From positions 1-35,547 of the forward strand of contig CACVAY010000047.1 of assembly GCA_902727985.1 (NCBI GenBank): a stretch of 35,547 nucleotides of DNA, in the 5' to 3' direction. This document shows, one piece after another, positions 1 to 7,782 of the stretch. Source of the DNA: an uncultured Thiotrichaceae bacterium. GTDB lineage: Bacteria > Pseudomonadota > Gammaproteobacteria > Thiotrichales > Thiotrichaceae. A program made the translations under genes and the position numbers. Within the stretch, counting starts at the first letter, position 1. Each line of letters starts with the position of its first letter. Under the pieces are notes generated by a model, which ran no database searches, was not told the DNA's origin, and worked only from the letters and a program-made list of their open reading frames with translations.

Positions 1-594
1 TGAGACCACGCGATTACCCACAGCAGCAAACATCCGCTTAACTTGATGAAATCTTCCTTCAATAATCGTCAACAAAACCTCATGAGTATTGATAAACTCT
101 AGCTTGGCGGGCAAGGTTGGTTTTGCTTCCCCTTGTAACTGGATGCCCTGAGAAAACTGCAACGCCACATTTTCTGCGATCGGTCGAGACAATCTAACGC
201 GGTATACTTTTTCACACTGCATCTCAGGTCTAGTGATATTAAATGACCAGCGCCCGTCATCTGTTGCCAGCACTAAGCCCGTGGTATCAGCATCCAATCG
301 CCCAGCAATGTGCAGCTCAGAGACATTCTCAATATCCACATGATTAAAAACAGAAGGATAGACTTCATCAATATTCGAGCAAATGGTATCAGCCGGTTTG
401 TGAATAAGGATATATCGAGATTCTCTTGGTACTAGCTTCTCACCACTGAGCTTCACTTCATTATTCTCATGAACCTGTTTGGCCTCATTAAAAACCACCT
501 CATCATTAACATGCACTGCCCCATCATGAATGCTTTGCATGGCATCATTTCTTGTTAGCTGAGTACTTTTACAGATAAATTTATCAAGTCGCAT
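1..594 (-). CDS. rsuA: 16S rRNA pseudouridine(516) synthase RsuA, 3'-truncated by window edge
   Basis: Converts uridine 516 of 16S rRNA to pseudouridine during small-subunit assembly in the cytoplasm. The reading frame starts at an ATG at 594 and stays open to base 1, giving 198 codons. RsuA of E. coli is 231 residues, so roughly the last 35 are outside the window. The N-terminus (MRLDKFIC, then TQLTRNDA) is the S4 RNA-binding domain. The catalytic motif GRLDADTTGLVL is visible, with the catalytic Asp at residue 101, almost exactly the family position. The last visible residues, FAAVGNRVVS, match the conserved RsuA/RluB-type segment near the C-terminus. The GRLDADT form and the S4 start favour RsuA over RluB/E/F. 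No partner gene is visible; the next gene (704-1762) is on the same strand about 110 bp upstream. Confidence 0.93.
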   Translation of the reverse strand, partial: MRLDKFICKSTQLTRNDAMQSIHDGAVHVNDEVVFNEAKQVHENNEVKLSGEKLVPRESRYILIHKPADTICSNIDEVYPSVFNHVDIENVSELHIAGRLDADTTGLVLATDDGRWSFNITRPEMQCEKVYRVRLSRPIAENVALQFSQGIQLQGEAKPTLPAKLEFINTHEVLLTIIEGRFHQVKRMFAAVGNRVVS

Positions 595-703
595 GATATA
601 AAAATATAAATGAGTGTAAACACTTTACAGAAAGACGCAGGTAATGCATCAGTTAAACAAGTGTTTTATGTAGTTATCGACGACGCGACAGTTGAGGCTG
701 GAC

Positions 704-1762
704 TCAAAACAGAAGCGTCAATCGCCCACCAAACTGATCTGATTCTCTCAACTCCTCTTCATTCTGATCTTCAGCCAACTCGGCTTTATAATCATTGTGT
801 AAATATTCTAGCGAGGCGCTCACTTGTTTGTGCAGATGCCAAGTTGCCACTATCCCTAGCTGTTTCTCAGGAGCGTCTTCAATTTCATGACTACCAGCAA
901 GACGTAATGCCCATTCGAACGTTTCACGTGGGTAGTGAGCGAATTCCATATTCCAAGCGGCGGGCTTGTTTCGATCCTCATCAAATTCGTTGAATGGTTT
1001 TAGTGCTCCCGTATATTCAGCGGTGATTTCAACATCGCCAAACTCGTATGCCCCATACATACCGATACCATCAACGCGTCGCGCATATTGGTTTCGACTT
1101 TCCTGTAAATCGACTTCATCCGCATCCGCTAGATCTGATTGATAGCCCAGTCCAAGAGTTAATCCTTCCAAAGCTTGTAGTTCCGTAGAAACGCCCCAGT
1201 CAATATTATTGGAAGAGGATTGTTTTTCAGCATCACCATCATAAACGAAAAGAGCCAACTCCACCTTCTCCGTTGCTTGGTAGTTAAGCACAGCCGCCTT
1301 TGCCTGTGTTTCAGAAAACTCGGTAGGTGCCCCCGTAATGAAATGGGAATAGTATTCACCCACGGGCAAGTATAATTTACCCAACTCCAATTCCATAGGG
1401 TCAAGATCAATAATCACAACAGCTTCGTCTACACTCAATTTTCCTTTGTCATCATCGAATCCAATGGTCACCTCGCTCGTTAGATATTTGCTTGGATTAA
1501 AAAATAGCTCCACATCCAAAGACTTTGAGAAATCATCTTGCTTTGAATGTTCGTTTTCAACGGAGGTAAAACGCTGCTTGCTTTGCTCTATCTCAGCCAG
1601 CGTTGACAGCGAAAACCACTTTGTAATTTTATAACGTTGTGCTGCTTCGCGCTTTTCATCACGTGTTGTGTAGTTGCGACCGTTATCTTCCGCCAATACG
1701 GGAGAAAATAATAGACTGAAAGCAACACTAAATAGGCTTGCGTATGTGGCACTCGGTTTCAT
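704..1762 (-). CDS. LbtU-family siderophore/outer-membrane porin
   Basis: Predicted outer-membrane beta-barrel of 352 residues. I start it at the ATG at 1762, because that gives a clean signal peptide (MKPSATYASLF...SPVLA, cleavage before EDN). The longer frame begins at a TTG at 1792. The mature protein has a short Lys/Arg-rich linker and then alternating amphipathic strands rich in Asp, Glu, Tyr and Gly. It ends in LTLLF, the terminal Phe expected of BAM-assembled barrels. The overall pattern (ELELGKLYLPVGEYYSHFI, GLGYQSDLAD, GMYGAYEF) resembles the LbtU family, whose founder takes up legiobactin in Legionella. There is no TonB box or plug domain, as expected for that family. The substrate is inferred and no siderophore biosynthesis gene is nearby. 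It sits alone between rsuA and a decayed reading frame. No strong ribosome binding site is visible at either candidate start. Confidence 0.72.
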   Translation of the reverse strand: MKPSATYASLFSVAFSLLFSPVLAEDNGRNYTTRDEKREAAQRYKITKWFSLSTLAEIEQSKQRFTSVENEHSKQDDFSKSLDVELFFNPSKYLTSEVTIGFDDDKGKLSVDEAVVIIDLDPMELELGKLYLPVGEYYSHFITGAPTEFSETQAKAAVLNYQATEKVELALFVYDGDAEKQSSSNNIDWGVSTELQALEGLTLGLGYQSDLADADEVDLQESRNQYARRVDGIGMYGAYEFGDVEITAEYTGALKPFNEFDEDRNKPAAWNMEFAHYPRETFEWALRLAGSHEIEDAPEKQLGIVATWHLHKQVSASLEYLHNDYKAELAEDQNEEELRESDQFGGRLTLLF

Positions 1763-1838
1763 TGGCAATGGCCTGTAAGAATAAACTGTCAATATATACG
1801 GCGTATTACTACGCTGAATATTCTGCCCATGAGTGTAC

Positions 1839-2155
1839 TCACTTTACAGAAAGTTCTACCAAGGCTTCACGATTAGCGGGGTAGTCATCGTCATAGAAGT
1901 AACGCTCTCCCATCATGATGAATGTTCGATCAAAGCCAATCGAGATATACTAGCTCAAGCCTTTAGCAATCTCATTGAAAATGTACCCCATTGAAAAAGA
2001 CGGGCTAGTGAATACGCATGACATCCATGTGACCTGTTAATGCAATCGTAGTATCCGATATTCGGCTTTCAGCTACAGAAAATTACGGTGAAAAGTGATA
2101 GCGCTTGTGAACACATTATAACCAGCATATGACCATACCACTCGACCTGCTTGCA
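1839..2155 (-). pseudogene. Degenerate coding remnant of unrecognised family
   Basis: On the minus strand an ATG near 2155 opens a protein-like frame (MQAGRVVWSYAGYNVFTSA...). The coding look then moves to a second frame (VAESRISDTTIALTGHMDV) and to a third (TSPSFSMGYIFNEIAKGLS). The third frame is interrupted by a TAG and continues as YISIGFDRTFIMMGERYF and DDDYPANREALVELSVK to a TGA at 1839-1841. The composition and the well-formed C-terminal end look like genuine protein rather than chance. This suggests a short gene broken by two frameshifts and one nonsense change. I do not recognise the family. It could also be chance open frames, so confidence is modest. Confidence 0.35.
2105..2133 (+). 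promoter_or_regulatory. Possible sigma70 promoter of nadK-recN
   Basis: TTGTGA (2105-2110), a 17-bp spacer, then TATGAC (2128-2133), about 75 bp upstream of the nadK ATG. Both hexamers match four of six consensus bases. Placement and spacing are right but the match is only fair. Confidence 0.3.
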
Positions 2156-2207
2156 TTTCACAGGGGAGTTTGTCAGTCTTCACCTTCACTTAAAGGAATA
2201 AGTTCCT

Positions 2208-3074
2208 ATGCGGGCATTTAAGACCATAGGTATTGTTTGCAAGCGCGACGATAGTCGACTTGTCTCTACCGTACGACGACTCATTGACCATCTCTCTACC
2301 AAAGGTTGTGAAGTCCTTGTGGATGACATTGGTGGGCAGTTATTGGGTATTGTAGGCGTCCCTCTGGAGACTTTTGCGCAGAGAGTTGATCTCGCTATTG
2401 TTGTTGGTGGCGATGGCACCTTGCTGCATGCAGGTCGATTTATGGCGAATCATGAAATCCCAGTTTTAGGGGTTAACCTTGGTCGATTAGGTTTCTTGGT
2501 GGATATATCCCCTGAAGATGTCGAAATGATTCTTGAGCAAGTTTTAGCCGGCAAGTATTACGAGGAAAAACGCACCTTACTTAAAGCCTCCGTATTTAGA
2601 GGGGAGCAATGCTTAGGTGAAAATGATGCTTTAAATGACGTAGTCATACATGTACGAAATGAAGTGCGTATGATTGAGTTTACCACCCATATCAATGATG
2701 CTTTCGTCAATACTCAGCGTGCGGATGGCATGGTAGTTGCTACACCAACTGGCTCCACCGCTTACTCATTATCAGGTGGTGGCCCTATTCTGCATCCGGA
2801 TCTTGATGCGGTAGTGTTAGTACCGATTTGCCCACATACCTTAAGCCATCGTCCTATTGCCATAAGTGCTGACAATAAAATCAAAATTAGCCTATGCGAT
2901 CAACGCAATAGTGAAGCCCGTGTTTCATTTGATGGTCAGTCACATATTGATATCACTCCCGGTGATCATCTGGTAATCCAACAAAAGCAAAAAAATCTTT
3001 GCCTGTTACATCCTGAAAATTATGATTACTACCATATTTTGCGTACCAAGCTCCGCTGGAGTATGCAACCTTAA
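2208..3074 (+). CDS. nadK: NAD kinase
   Basis: Phosphorylates NAD+ to NADP+ using ATP; it is the only bacterial route to NADP and acts in the cytoplasm. The 288 residues match the usual length (292 in E. coli). The family's GGDGT motif is at residues 67-71 (catalytic Asp69), LNDV near 142-145, RADG at 171-174 and PTGSTAYS at 180-187, followed by the Gly-rich SGGGP. The start ATG has AAAGGAA upstream. It is followed after 14 bp by recN, a common gammaproteobacterial arrangement, so the two are probably co-transcribed. Nothing looks damaged or unusual. Confidence 0.97.
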   Translation: MRAFKTIGIVCKRDDSRLVSTVRRLIDHLSTKGCEVLVDDIGGQLLGIVGVPLETFAQRVDLAIVVGGDGTLLHAGRFMANHEIPVLGVNLGRLGFLVDISPEDVEMILEQVLAGKYYEEKRTLLKASVFRGEQCLGENDALNDVVIHVRNEVRMIEFTTHINDAFVNTQRADGMVVATPTGSTAYSLSGGGPILHPDLDAVVLVPICPHTLSHRPIAISADNKIKISLCDQRNSEARVSFDGQSHIDITPGDHLVIQQKQKNLCLLHPENYDYYHILRTKLRWSMQP

Positions 3075-3088
3075 CCTTTAGGATTCCT

Positions 3089-4756
3089 ATGTTAAATCAT
3101 ATACATATCCGTAATTTTGCCATTATCGAAGAAGTGGAACTAGAACTTCACTCTGGCATGACAGTACTCACTGGAGAAACGGGTGCTGGTAAATCGATTC
3201 TGATTGATGCGATTGGCTTGGTGTTGGGTGATCGCGCCGATTCTGGTGTAGTGCGTCACGGTAGTGATAAGGCTGAGATTACACTGACTATTGATGTTGC
3301 CCACACAGCTTCCACAAAGCAATGGCTGGATGACAATGATATGAACGCCGATGATGAGTGCATCTTGCGTCGTATTATCACCAATAAGGGGAAATCTCGC
3401 GCGTGGATTAATGGCACACCGAGCAATCTAGGCATGCTGAAACAACTAGGCGAACAGTTAGTCGATATTCATGGACAACATGAACATCAATCTTTGATGA
3501 AACGCGAATTTCAACGCCAAATGCTTGATGATTTTGCGAATAATCACACGCTTCTCAGTAAAGTTGATAAAACCTTTAGCCAATGGAAAACGACACATCA
3601 ACGCTTGCAAGATATACTTTCGCAAAATGATGAATACCAAAGCCAAATCGATCTCCTCTCTTTTCAAGTGTCCGAATTGGAAAAACTGGGTTTATCCAAA
3701 AAAGAAATTATTGCGCTTGATAATGAACATGCACGTTTAACTAATGCTGATGAGTTATTGCAAACTTCTGGCTCTGTCACTCAAGCCTTATATAAAGATG
3801 ATCACTCAATATATTCACAACTCAGCCAAGTGATTCATTCTATTGAATCACAATTGGATAAAGACAAAGCCTTAAGCGAACCATTAGCAATGATTCAATC
3901 TGCGCAGATCCAACTACAGGAAGCTGCCGAAGACTTACGTCAATATCGAGATCATCTTGAAGCTAACCCACAATTATTGGATGAAGTTTCTAATAAGATC
4001 ACCGAAGTGCAGTCACTGGCACGCAAGCACCGTATTGCCCCTGAAGAGTTACCTGACAAACTGGAAGACTTTGTCACACAACTAACCGCTCTACAATCAG
4101 ATGACTATGATATTGAAACATTAACATCTCGTTTAGAGGCTGCAAAAGCCGATTATCTGAAGGTTGCACAGCAACTCTCCAAAAAGCGCCTCTCTGCGGC
4201 CAAGATCTTATCTAAGGGCGTCACCGAGGCCATGCAAGAATTGAGTATGCAAGGCGGGACATTTGCTATTACTGTTGAACAGGATAAAGAAGCAAGCTTC
4301 GCTGCTTATGGAATAGATCACATCGATTTTACGGTCAGTGCAAACCCTGGACAACCGCTTAAACCACTTGCCAAAGTTGCCTCAGGTGGCGAACTCTCGC
4401 GAATCAGTTTAGCTATTCAAATGATTGCCGCACAGCGATTAACCTTGCCTGCCTTGATCTTTGATGAAGTTGATACAGGCATTGGTGGCAGTACCGCTGA
4501 AATTGTGGGTCGAGAATTACGGAAACTGGGTGAGAACCGCCAAGTTTTATGCGTTACCCATTTACCACAAGTTGCCTCCCAATCTCATCATCATAATAAA
4601 GTCACCAAGGTCAAAGGTAACAATGCCACCTCTAACGGAATTATTACGCTTTCTGAAGAAGAGCGTGTTCAAGAGGTTGCACGTATGATGGGCGGTGTCG
4701 ATATTACAGAAAGCACCTTAAATCTTGCTAAGGAGATGATTTCAAATGCTGGTTAG
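3089..4756 (+). CDS. recN: DNA repair protein RecN (SMC-like ATPase)
   Basis: SMC-family ATPase that acts at DNA double-strand breaks with RecA in recombinational repair. The 555 residues are the usual RecN length. Walker A GETGAGKS is at residues 29-36, the ABC signature SGGELS at 432-437, and the Walker B/D-loop region LIFDEVDTGIGG has its Asp-Glu pair at 459-460. Between them lies a Gln/Lys/Glu-rich coiled-coil region (about 150-370), as expected for two head halves joined by an antiparallel coil. CVTHLPQVAS is the His-switch region. A ribosome binding site (AGGA) lies seven bases before the ATG. In many gammaproteobacteria recN is LexA-controlled; I see no clear LexA box in the 14-bp gap, so expression probably follows nadK. 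Confidence 0.97.
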   Translation: MLNHIHIRNFAIIEEVELELHSGMTVLTGETGAGKSILIDAIGLVLGDRADSGVVRHGSDKAEITLTIDVAHTASTKQWLDDNDMNADDECILRRIITNKGKSRAWINGTPSNLGMLKQLGEQLVDIHGQHEHQSLMKREFQRQMLDDFANNHTLLSKVDKTFSQWKTTHQRLQDILSQNDEYQSQIDLLSFQVSELEKLGLSKKEIIALDNEHARLTNADELLQTSGSVTQALYKDDHSIYSQLSQVIHSIESQLDKDKALSEPLAMIQSAQIQLQEAAEDLRQYRDHLEANPQLLDEVSNKITEVQSLARKHRIAPEELPDKLEDFVTQLTALQSDDYDIETLTSRLEAAKADYLKVAQQLSKKRLSAAKILSKGVTEAMQELSMQGGTFAITVEQDKEASFAAYGIDHIDFTVSANPGQPLKPLAKVASGGELSRISLAIQMIAAQRLTLPALIFDEVDTGIGGSTAEIVGRELRKLGENRQVLCVTHLPQVASQSHHHNKVTKVKGNNATSNGIITLSEEERVQEVARMMGGVDITESTLNLAKEMISNAG

Positions 4757-4769
4757 TTATAAACTAACC
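4751..4769 (+). terminator. Hairpin spanning the recN stop codon
   Basis: GGTTAGTT-ata-AACTAACC is a perfect 8-bp inverted repeat whose left arm contains the recN TAG stop. No U-tract follows, so this is not a standard intrinsic terminator. It may protect the 3' end or help separate recN from the convergent gene ending at 4834. Confidence 0.3.
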
Positions 4770-4833
4770 ATAGATAACTTTCTGCCAACACGTCGATCTA
4801 AGATAGGTGGAGCTGGAAATTTATCAATGCTCA

Positions 4834-6042
4834 TTACTTGCCGACGTTAAGCGCTGAACAGATACCACCTTCGAGCGGAATATTGTTGTTTTTGATATCT
4901 GGAGCATTGTTCTTGATTTCGAATGAGGTATACCAATTTTCAGCTTGTTGAGTAACTGATTGTTCTATATACCCCGGCTTTGAGGCATTCAGCCCCTTAC
5001 CTAGTATCAATGGTGCAGGATCAGTTTCTTTTACTAAACGACGACCTTTCGCTACACCCGTGACAATACGCATTCCCGTTGGAATCTGAAACTGGAGTGC
5101 ATAAACACCTGGCTCTGTTGTTTGCCAGACATAATGCCCTTTGCTACCATCTTCCAAGAGTGTTACTTTGTCGTTAGGGGAAACCATAAAACGAGTTATT
5201 CCTGGCACAACCTGGCGGCTACCGGCACAATAAAAATACCCCGAACCGGAGTACACCTTGCTATTGGTATCCTTAGGCTCCATGTAGGTGGATAGACGAG
5301 GTTTTGCAGGAGCTGTGGGAAGAATAACATTATTTAACGTCACGGCTGGGGCTTTTACATGCCCTGCCCCGCCTTTCTCTTCTTCTATGCTTTGGGTTTC
5401 TGGCGCGTCATCATCTGCCATGTTTGTGTTTGATACCATTCTCTTTTCTTGAGATGTATTCGGTTTTTGTACGATATCTGTTTTGCCATCATCATCATGC
5501 AGATCCGGCTTACCGTCCTTGTCTGAATCATGCAACATCAAGCTGTCAATAATGCCATCACCATTTTCATCAGGCATCTTTTTAATATCGGCATCAAAAA
5601 TATCATCTACCTTATCTTGATCAATATCTTGATAGCTAAGTTTTACTTCATGCGCATCAAGCAATTTATCACCGTCAGAATCGGTATCTAAATAGTTAGG
5701 TATGTTGTCCTTATCAAGGTCTTCACTTCCTTCTAATACAGTGGGGATAGTGTCTCCATCATCATCGAAGTCGACAACATCCAGACGACCATCGTTGTCG
5801 GTATCGAGTGGCGCATCGGGTGAACCTATTTCAACAAGGTCATTAATCCCATCACCATCAGTATCCGATAAATAGGGTGAGGATCCTAGCATATCCTCAA
5901 CACTATCAAGCACCCCATCTTTATCCCAGTCATCATCAGAATATGCAATATTGGCAAGCATAGAAAATGATATCGACAAGAGTAGAACAATACTGAGACG
6001 AGTGATTAAGGCGCTGTTCTTGGGAAAAGATAGATTCATCAT
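4834..6042 (-). CDS. Secreted protein with thrombospondin type 3-like calcium-binding repeats
   Basis: Predicted exported protein of 402 residues starting at the ATG at 6042 (a second ATG follows at 6039). The longer frame starts at a TTG at 6072 and only adds Lys/Asn residues. The N-terminus has a basic region and hydrophobic core (LITRLSIVLLLSISFSMLA) with likely cleavage after IAYS. Residues about 36-195 carry repeated Asp-rich loops: DKDGVLDSVED, DTDGDGINDLVE, DTDNDGRLDVVD, DTDSDGDKLLDAHE, DENGDGIIDS and DSDKDGKPDLHDDD. These match the D-x-D-x-D-G-x-x-D pattern of thrombospondin type 3/OmpA-type calcium-binding repeats. A disordered, acidic linker follows. The C-terminal domain of about 150 residues (from PRLSTYMEP) has only two Cys, in FYCAGS and GGICSAL, which could pair after export. 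I do not recognise that domain. Function is unknown; adhesion or envelope association is an inference. It converges on recN. Confidence 0.75.
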   Translation of the reverse strand: MMNLSFPKNSALITRLSIVLLLSISFSMLANIAYSDDDWDKDGVLDSVEDMLGSSPYLSDTDGDGINDLVEIGSPDAPLDTDNDGRLDVVDFDDDGDTIPTVLEGSEDLDKDNIPNYLDTDSDGDKLLDAHEVKLSYQDIDQDKVDDIFDADIKKMPDENGDGIIDSLMLHDSDKDGKPDLHDDDGKTDIVQKPNTSQEKRMVSNTNMADDDAPETQSIEEEKGGAGHVKAPAVTLNNVILPTAPAKPRLSTYMEPKDTNSKVYSGSGYFYCAGSRQVVPGITRFMVSPNDKVTLLEDGSKGHYVWQTTEPGVYALQFQIPTGMRIVTGVAKGRRLVKETDPAPLILGKGLNASKPGYIEQSVTQQAENWYTSFEIKNNAPDIKNNNIPLEGGICSALNVGK

Positions 6043-6332
6043 GTTTGGCTTATTTTTTTTATTCAGTTTCAAAGATATCTACGATCATTATTGCAAGGCA
6101 ACCCTTTCCAGCCAACAATGCTTGATCAGGTAAGTTCCTATTTATAAGCCCGATACGAACTACAAAAATATTTAATCATGCTAATAGATCCAGAGTTTTG
6201 ACACAAAAAAACTCCGATGAAACGCTGATTCGTAAACAGCTAAACACATGTGTTAAGGCTTCTGAGGCAGCTTTGTAAACTTTCTGGCCACTACTAAAAA
6301 ACTTTTCGTTTAGGGGGATAGCCTTCGATGAC

Positions 6333-6370
6333 ATCGGGTCTCTTGTATGTTGTACTACCCGATATTTTTT
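6333..6370 (+). terminator. Terminator-like hairpin in gene-free DNA
   Basis: ATCGGGT (6333-6339) pairs with ACCCGAT (6357-6363) across a 17-base loop and is followed by ATTTTTTC. The arm and the U-run on the plus strand fit an intrinsic terminator, yet no plus-strand gene lies upstream within several hundred bases, since the preceding gene is on the minus strand. The loop is longer than typical. Confidence 0.4.
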
Positions 6371-6551
6371 CGCGTATCAGAACAAAAAGCCGCTCAACAG
6401 TAACTATAAGCCATTCACAGAAATAACTAATGAGAAGATTTATAAAAAATTTTGCCAAGGCACGAAAACCTCATTAACAACAGTACGAGGTTAGTATTAA
6501 AGAAAAAATGAAATAAGAAGGAAAATACTTGGGGAATAAAGGAGTCTGAGT

Positions 6552-6586
6552 AATACCCCTAATTCTCATAAAGCCCAAGGGGTATT
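6552..6586 (-). terminator. Hairpin downstream of minE
   Basis: AATACCCC (6552-6559) and GGGGTATT (6579-6586) form a perfect 8-bp stem 13 bases past the minE stop at 6600. There is no U-run after it, so it may be a rho-dependent or 3'-end-protecting structure for the min operon. Confidence 0.35.
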
Positions 6587-6599
6587 GTCAAGTTTACAT

Positions 6600-6851
6600 C
6601 TACTTATCAGGAAGTGTTATATTCAACTCAAGCACATCATAGCCTTCACCATTTTCCACTTGAACCTTTACTTGGTCATCATCGATTGGCACATACTTTT
6701 TAATAACAGCCATCAGCTCATTACGCATTTGTGGCAAATAATCGGGACCATTCCGCCCCGAACGTTCATGCGCGATTAAAATCTGTAAGCGTTCCTTAGC
6801 TTTTGATGCTGAGGACCTATTCTTTTGACGAAATAAATCAAATAAACCCAT
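6600..6851 (-). CDS. minE: Cell division topological specificity factor MinE
   Basis: Stimulates MinD ATPase and drives the pole-to-pole oscillation that keeps MinCD away from mid-cell. The 83 residues match the family (88 in E. coli). The N-terminal amphipathic MGLFDLF is the membrane-targeting segment. The conserved MinD-contact helix AKERLQILIAHER is at about residues 18-30, and the dimerisation domain covers the rest (LPQMRNELMAVIKKYV..., VLELNITLP). It starts seven bases after the minD stop, the usual minCDE arrangement, so it is translated from the same message. Confidence 0.97.
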   Translation of the reverse strand: MGLFDLFRQKNRSSASKAKERLQILIAHERSGRNGPDYLPQMRNELMAVIKKYVPIDDDQVKVQVENGEGYDVLELNITLPDK

Positions 6852-6857
6852 ATCTTA

Positions 6858-7664
6858 TCATCCGAAAATCCGTTTAAAGAAACCTTTCTTAGCTTCATCA
6901 AGAAAGCGATGGGGTATATCTTCACCCAAGAAGCGTTTAACCACGTCATTATAGGCTTGCCCAGCAATACTTTTATCATCCAAAATGACTGGATTACCTT
7001 GGTTAGATGCCTGCAAAACAGCAGGAGATTCAGGTATGACACCAATAAGTGGAATTGCTAAAATATCAAGAATATCTTCAACACCCAGCATTTCGCCATC
7101 GCTAACCCGTTCGGCCGAATAACGAGTGATCAACAGATGCTCTTTTACTCTTTCACCCTGCTCAGCTTTTTTGGACTTACTTTGCAAGATACCAAGAATA
7201 CGATCAGAGTCACGTACCGATGAAACCTCAGGGTTAGTAACCACAATCGCCTCATCAGCAAAATACAGCGCCATAAAAGCACCTTTCTCAATGCCAGCTG
7301 GAGAATCACAGACAATATAATCAAATTCTTCGTCTTTTAATTCATTGATAACGCGCTCTACACCTTCCTTATTCAAAGCATCTTTGTCACGTGTTTGTGA
7401 AGCTGGCAAGATAAACAAATTCTCGACACGCTTATCTTTGATCAATGACTGTTTAAGCCCAGACTCACCATTTATAACGTTTACAAAGTCAAATACCACA
7501 CGACGCTCCACGCCCATGATAAGATCAAGATTACGCAAACCCACATCAAAGTCGATAACAGCTGTTTTAAAACCTTGTTGTGCGAGACCGGTAGCAATAG
7601 CGGCACTTGTGGTGGTTTTACCAACACCACCTTTACCTGAGGTGACAACGATTACTTTACTCAA
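6858..7664 (-). CDS. minD: Septum site-determining ATPase MinD (TTG start)
   Basis: Membrane-cycling ParA/MinD-type ATPase that recruits MinC and is cycled by MinE. The 268 residues are the usual length. The deviant Walker A KGGVGKTT is at residues 11-18 with both conserved Lys residues, and the switch-II segment is YIVCDSPAGIE. The C-terminal amphipathic membrane-targeting helix ends in KKGFFKRIFG. The start codon is TTG: the frame has an in-frame TGA just upstream and no ATG before the conserved N-terminus, while a GGAG ribosome binding site lies seven bases before the TTG. Alignment with MARIIVVTSGKGG of E. coli supports this start. A TTG start may keep MinD synthesis moderate. Confidence 0.96.
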   Translation of the reverse strand: MSKVIVVTSGKGGVGKTTTSAAIATGLAQQGFKTAVIDFDVGLRNLDLIMGVERRVVFDFVNVINGESGLKQSLIKDKRVENLFILPASQTRDKDALNKEGVERVINELKDEEFDYIVCDSPAGIEKGAFMALYFADEAIVVTNPEVSSVRDSDRILGILQSKSKKAEQGERVKEHLLITRYSAERVSDGEMLGVEDILDILAIPLIGVIPESPAVLQASNQGNPVILDDKSIAGQAYNDVVKRFLGEDIPHRFLDEAKKGFFKRIFG

Positions 7665-7782
7665 AGAATTTCTCCGGGGTTTTCATGAGGATTTATCCTG
7701 CACAATATAGCAAAAAGAACACTGACTTACCTGACTAATTTTCTATTAGCCTAGATTACAAAACGAAACATTTTTCTATAAA

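Larger units (their letters stand above)
1763..2207. other. Intergenic stretch with a decayed reading frame and the nadK leader
   Basis: No intact gene is visible. The minus strand holds a broken coding remnant (1839-2155, listed separately). The right end carries a possible nadK promoter and a purine-rich ribosome binding site (AAAGGAA) ahead of the ATG at 2208. A short sequence near 1830-1854 resembles one at 610-634. Confidence 0.6.
6043..6599. other. Gene-free stretch with hairpins; possible small RNA locus
   Basis: No convincing reading frame of either strand fills this interval. It holds an inverted repeat GAGTTTT/AAAACTC (6193-6213), a terminator-like hairpin (6333-6370) and a hairpin just past minE (6552-6586). 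I see no tRNA, riboswitch or known RNA fold that I can name. Confidence 0.5.

Noticed and set aside
610-993. Plus-strand 127-codon frame MSVNTLQKDAG...
   Set aside because: Most of it runs antisense through the 3' end of the better supported porin gene; only the first 30 codons are free and they show no family pattern.
6193-6213. GAGTTTT/AAAACTC inverted repeat as a terminator
   Set aside because: No U-run follows on the plus strand and no gene ends near it; kept only as part of the gene-free stretch.
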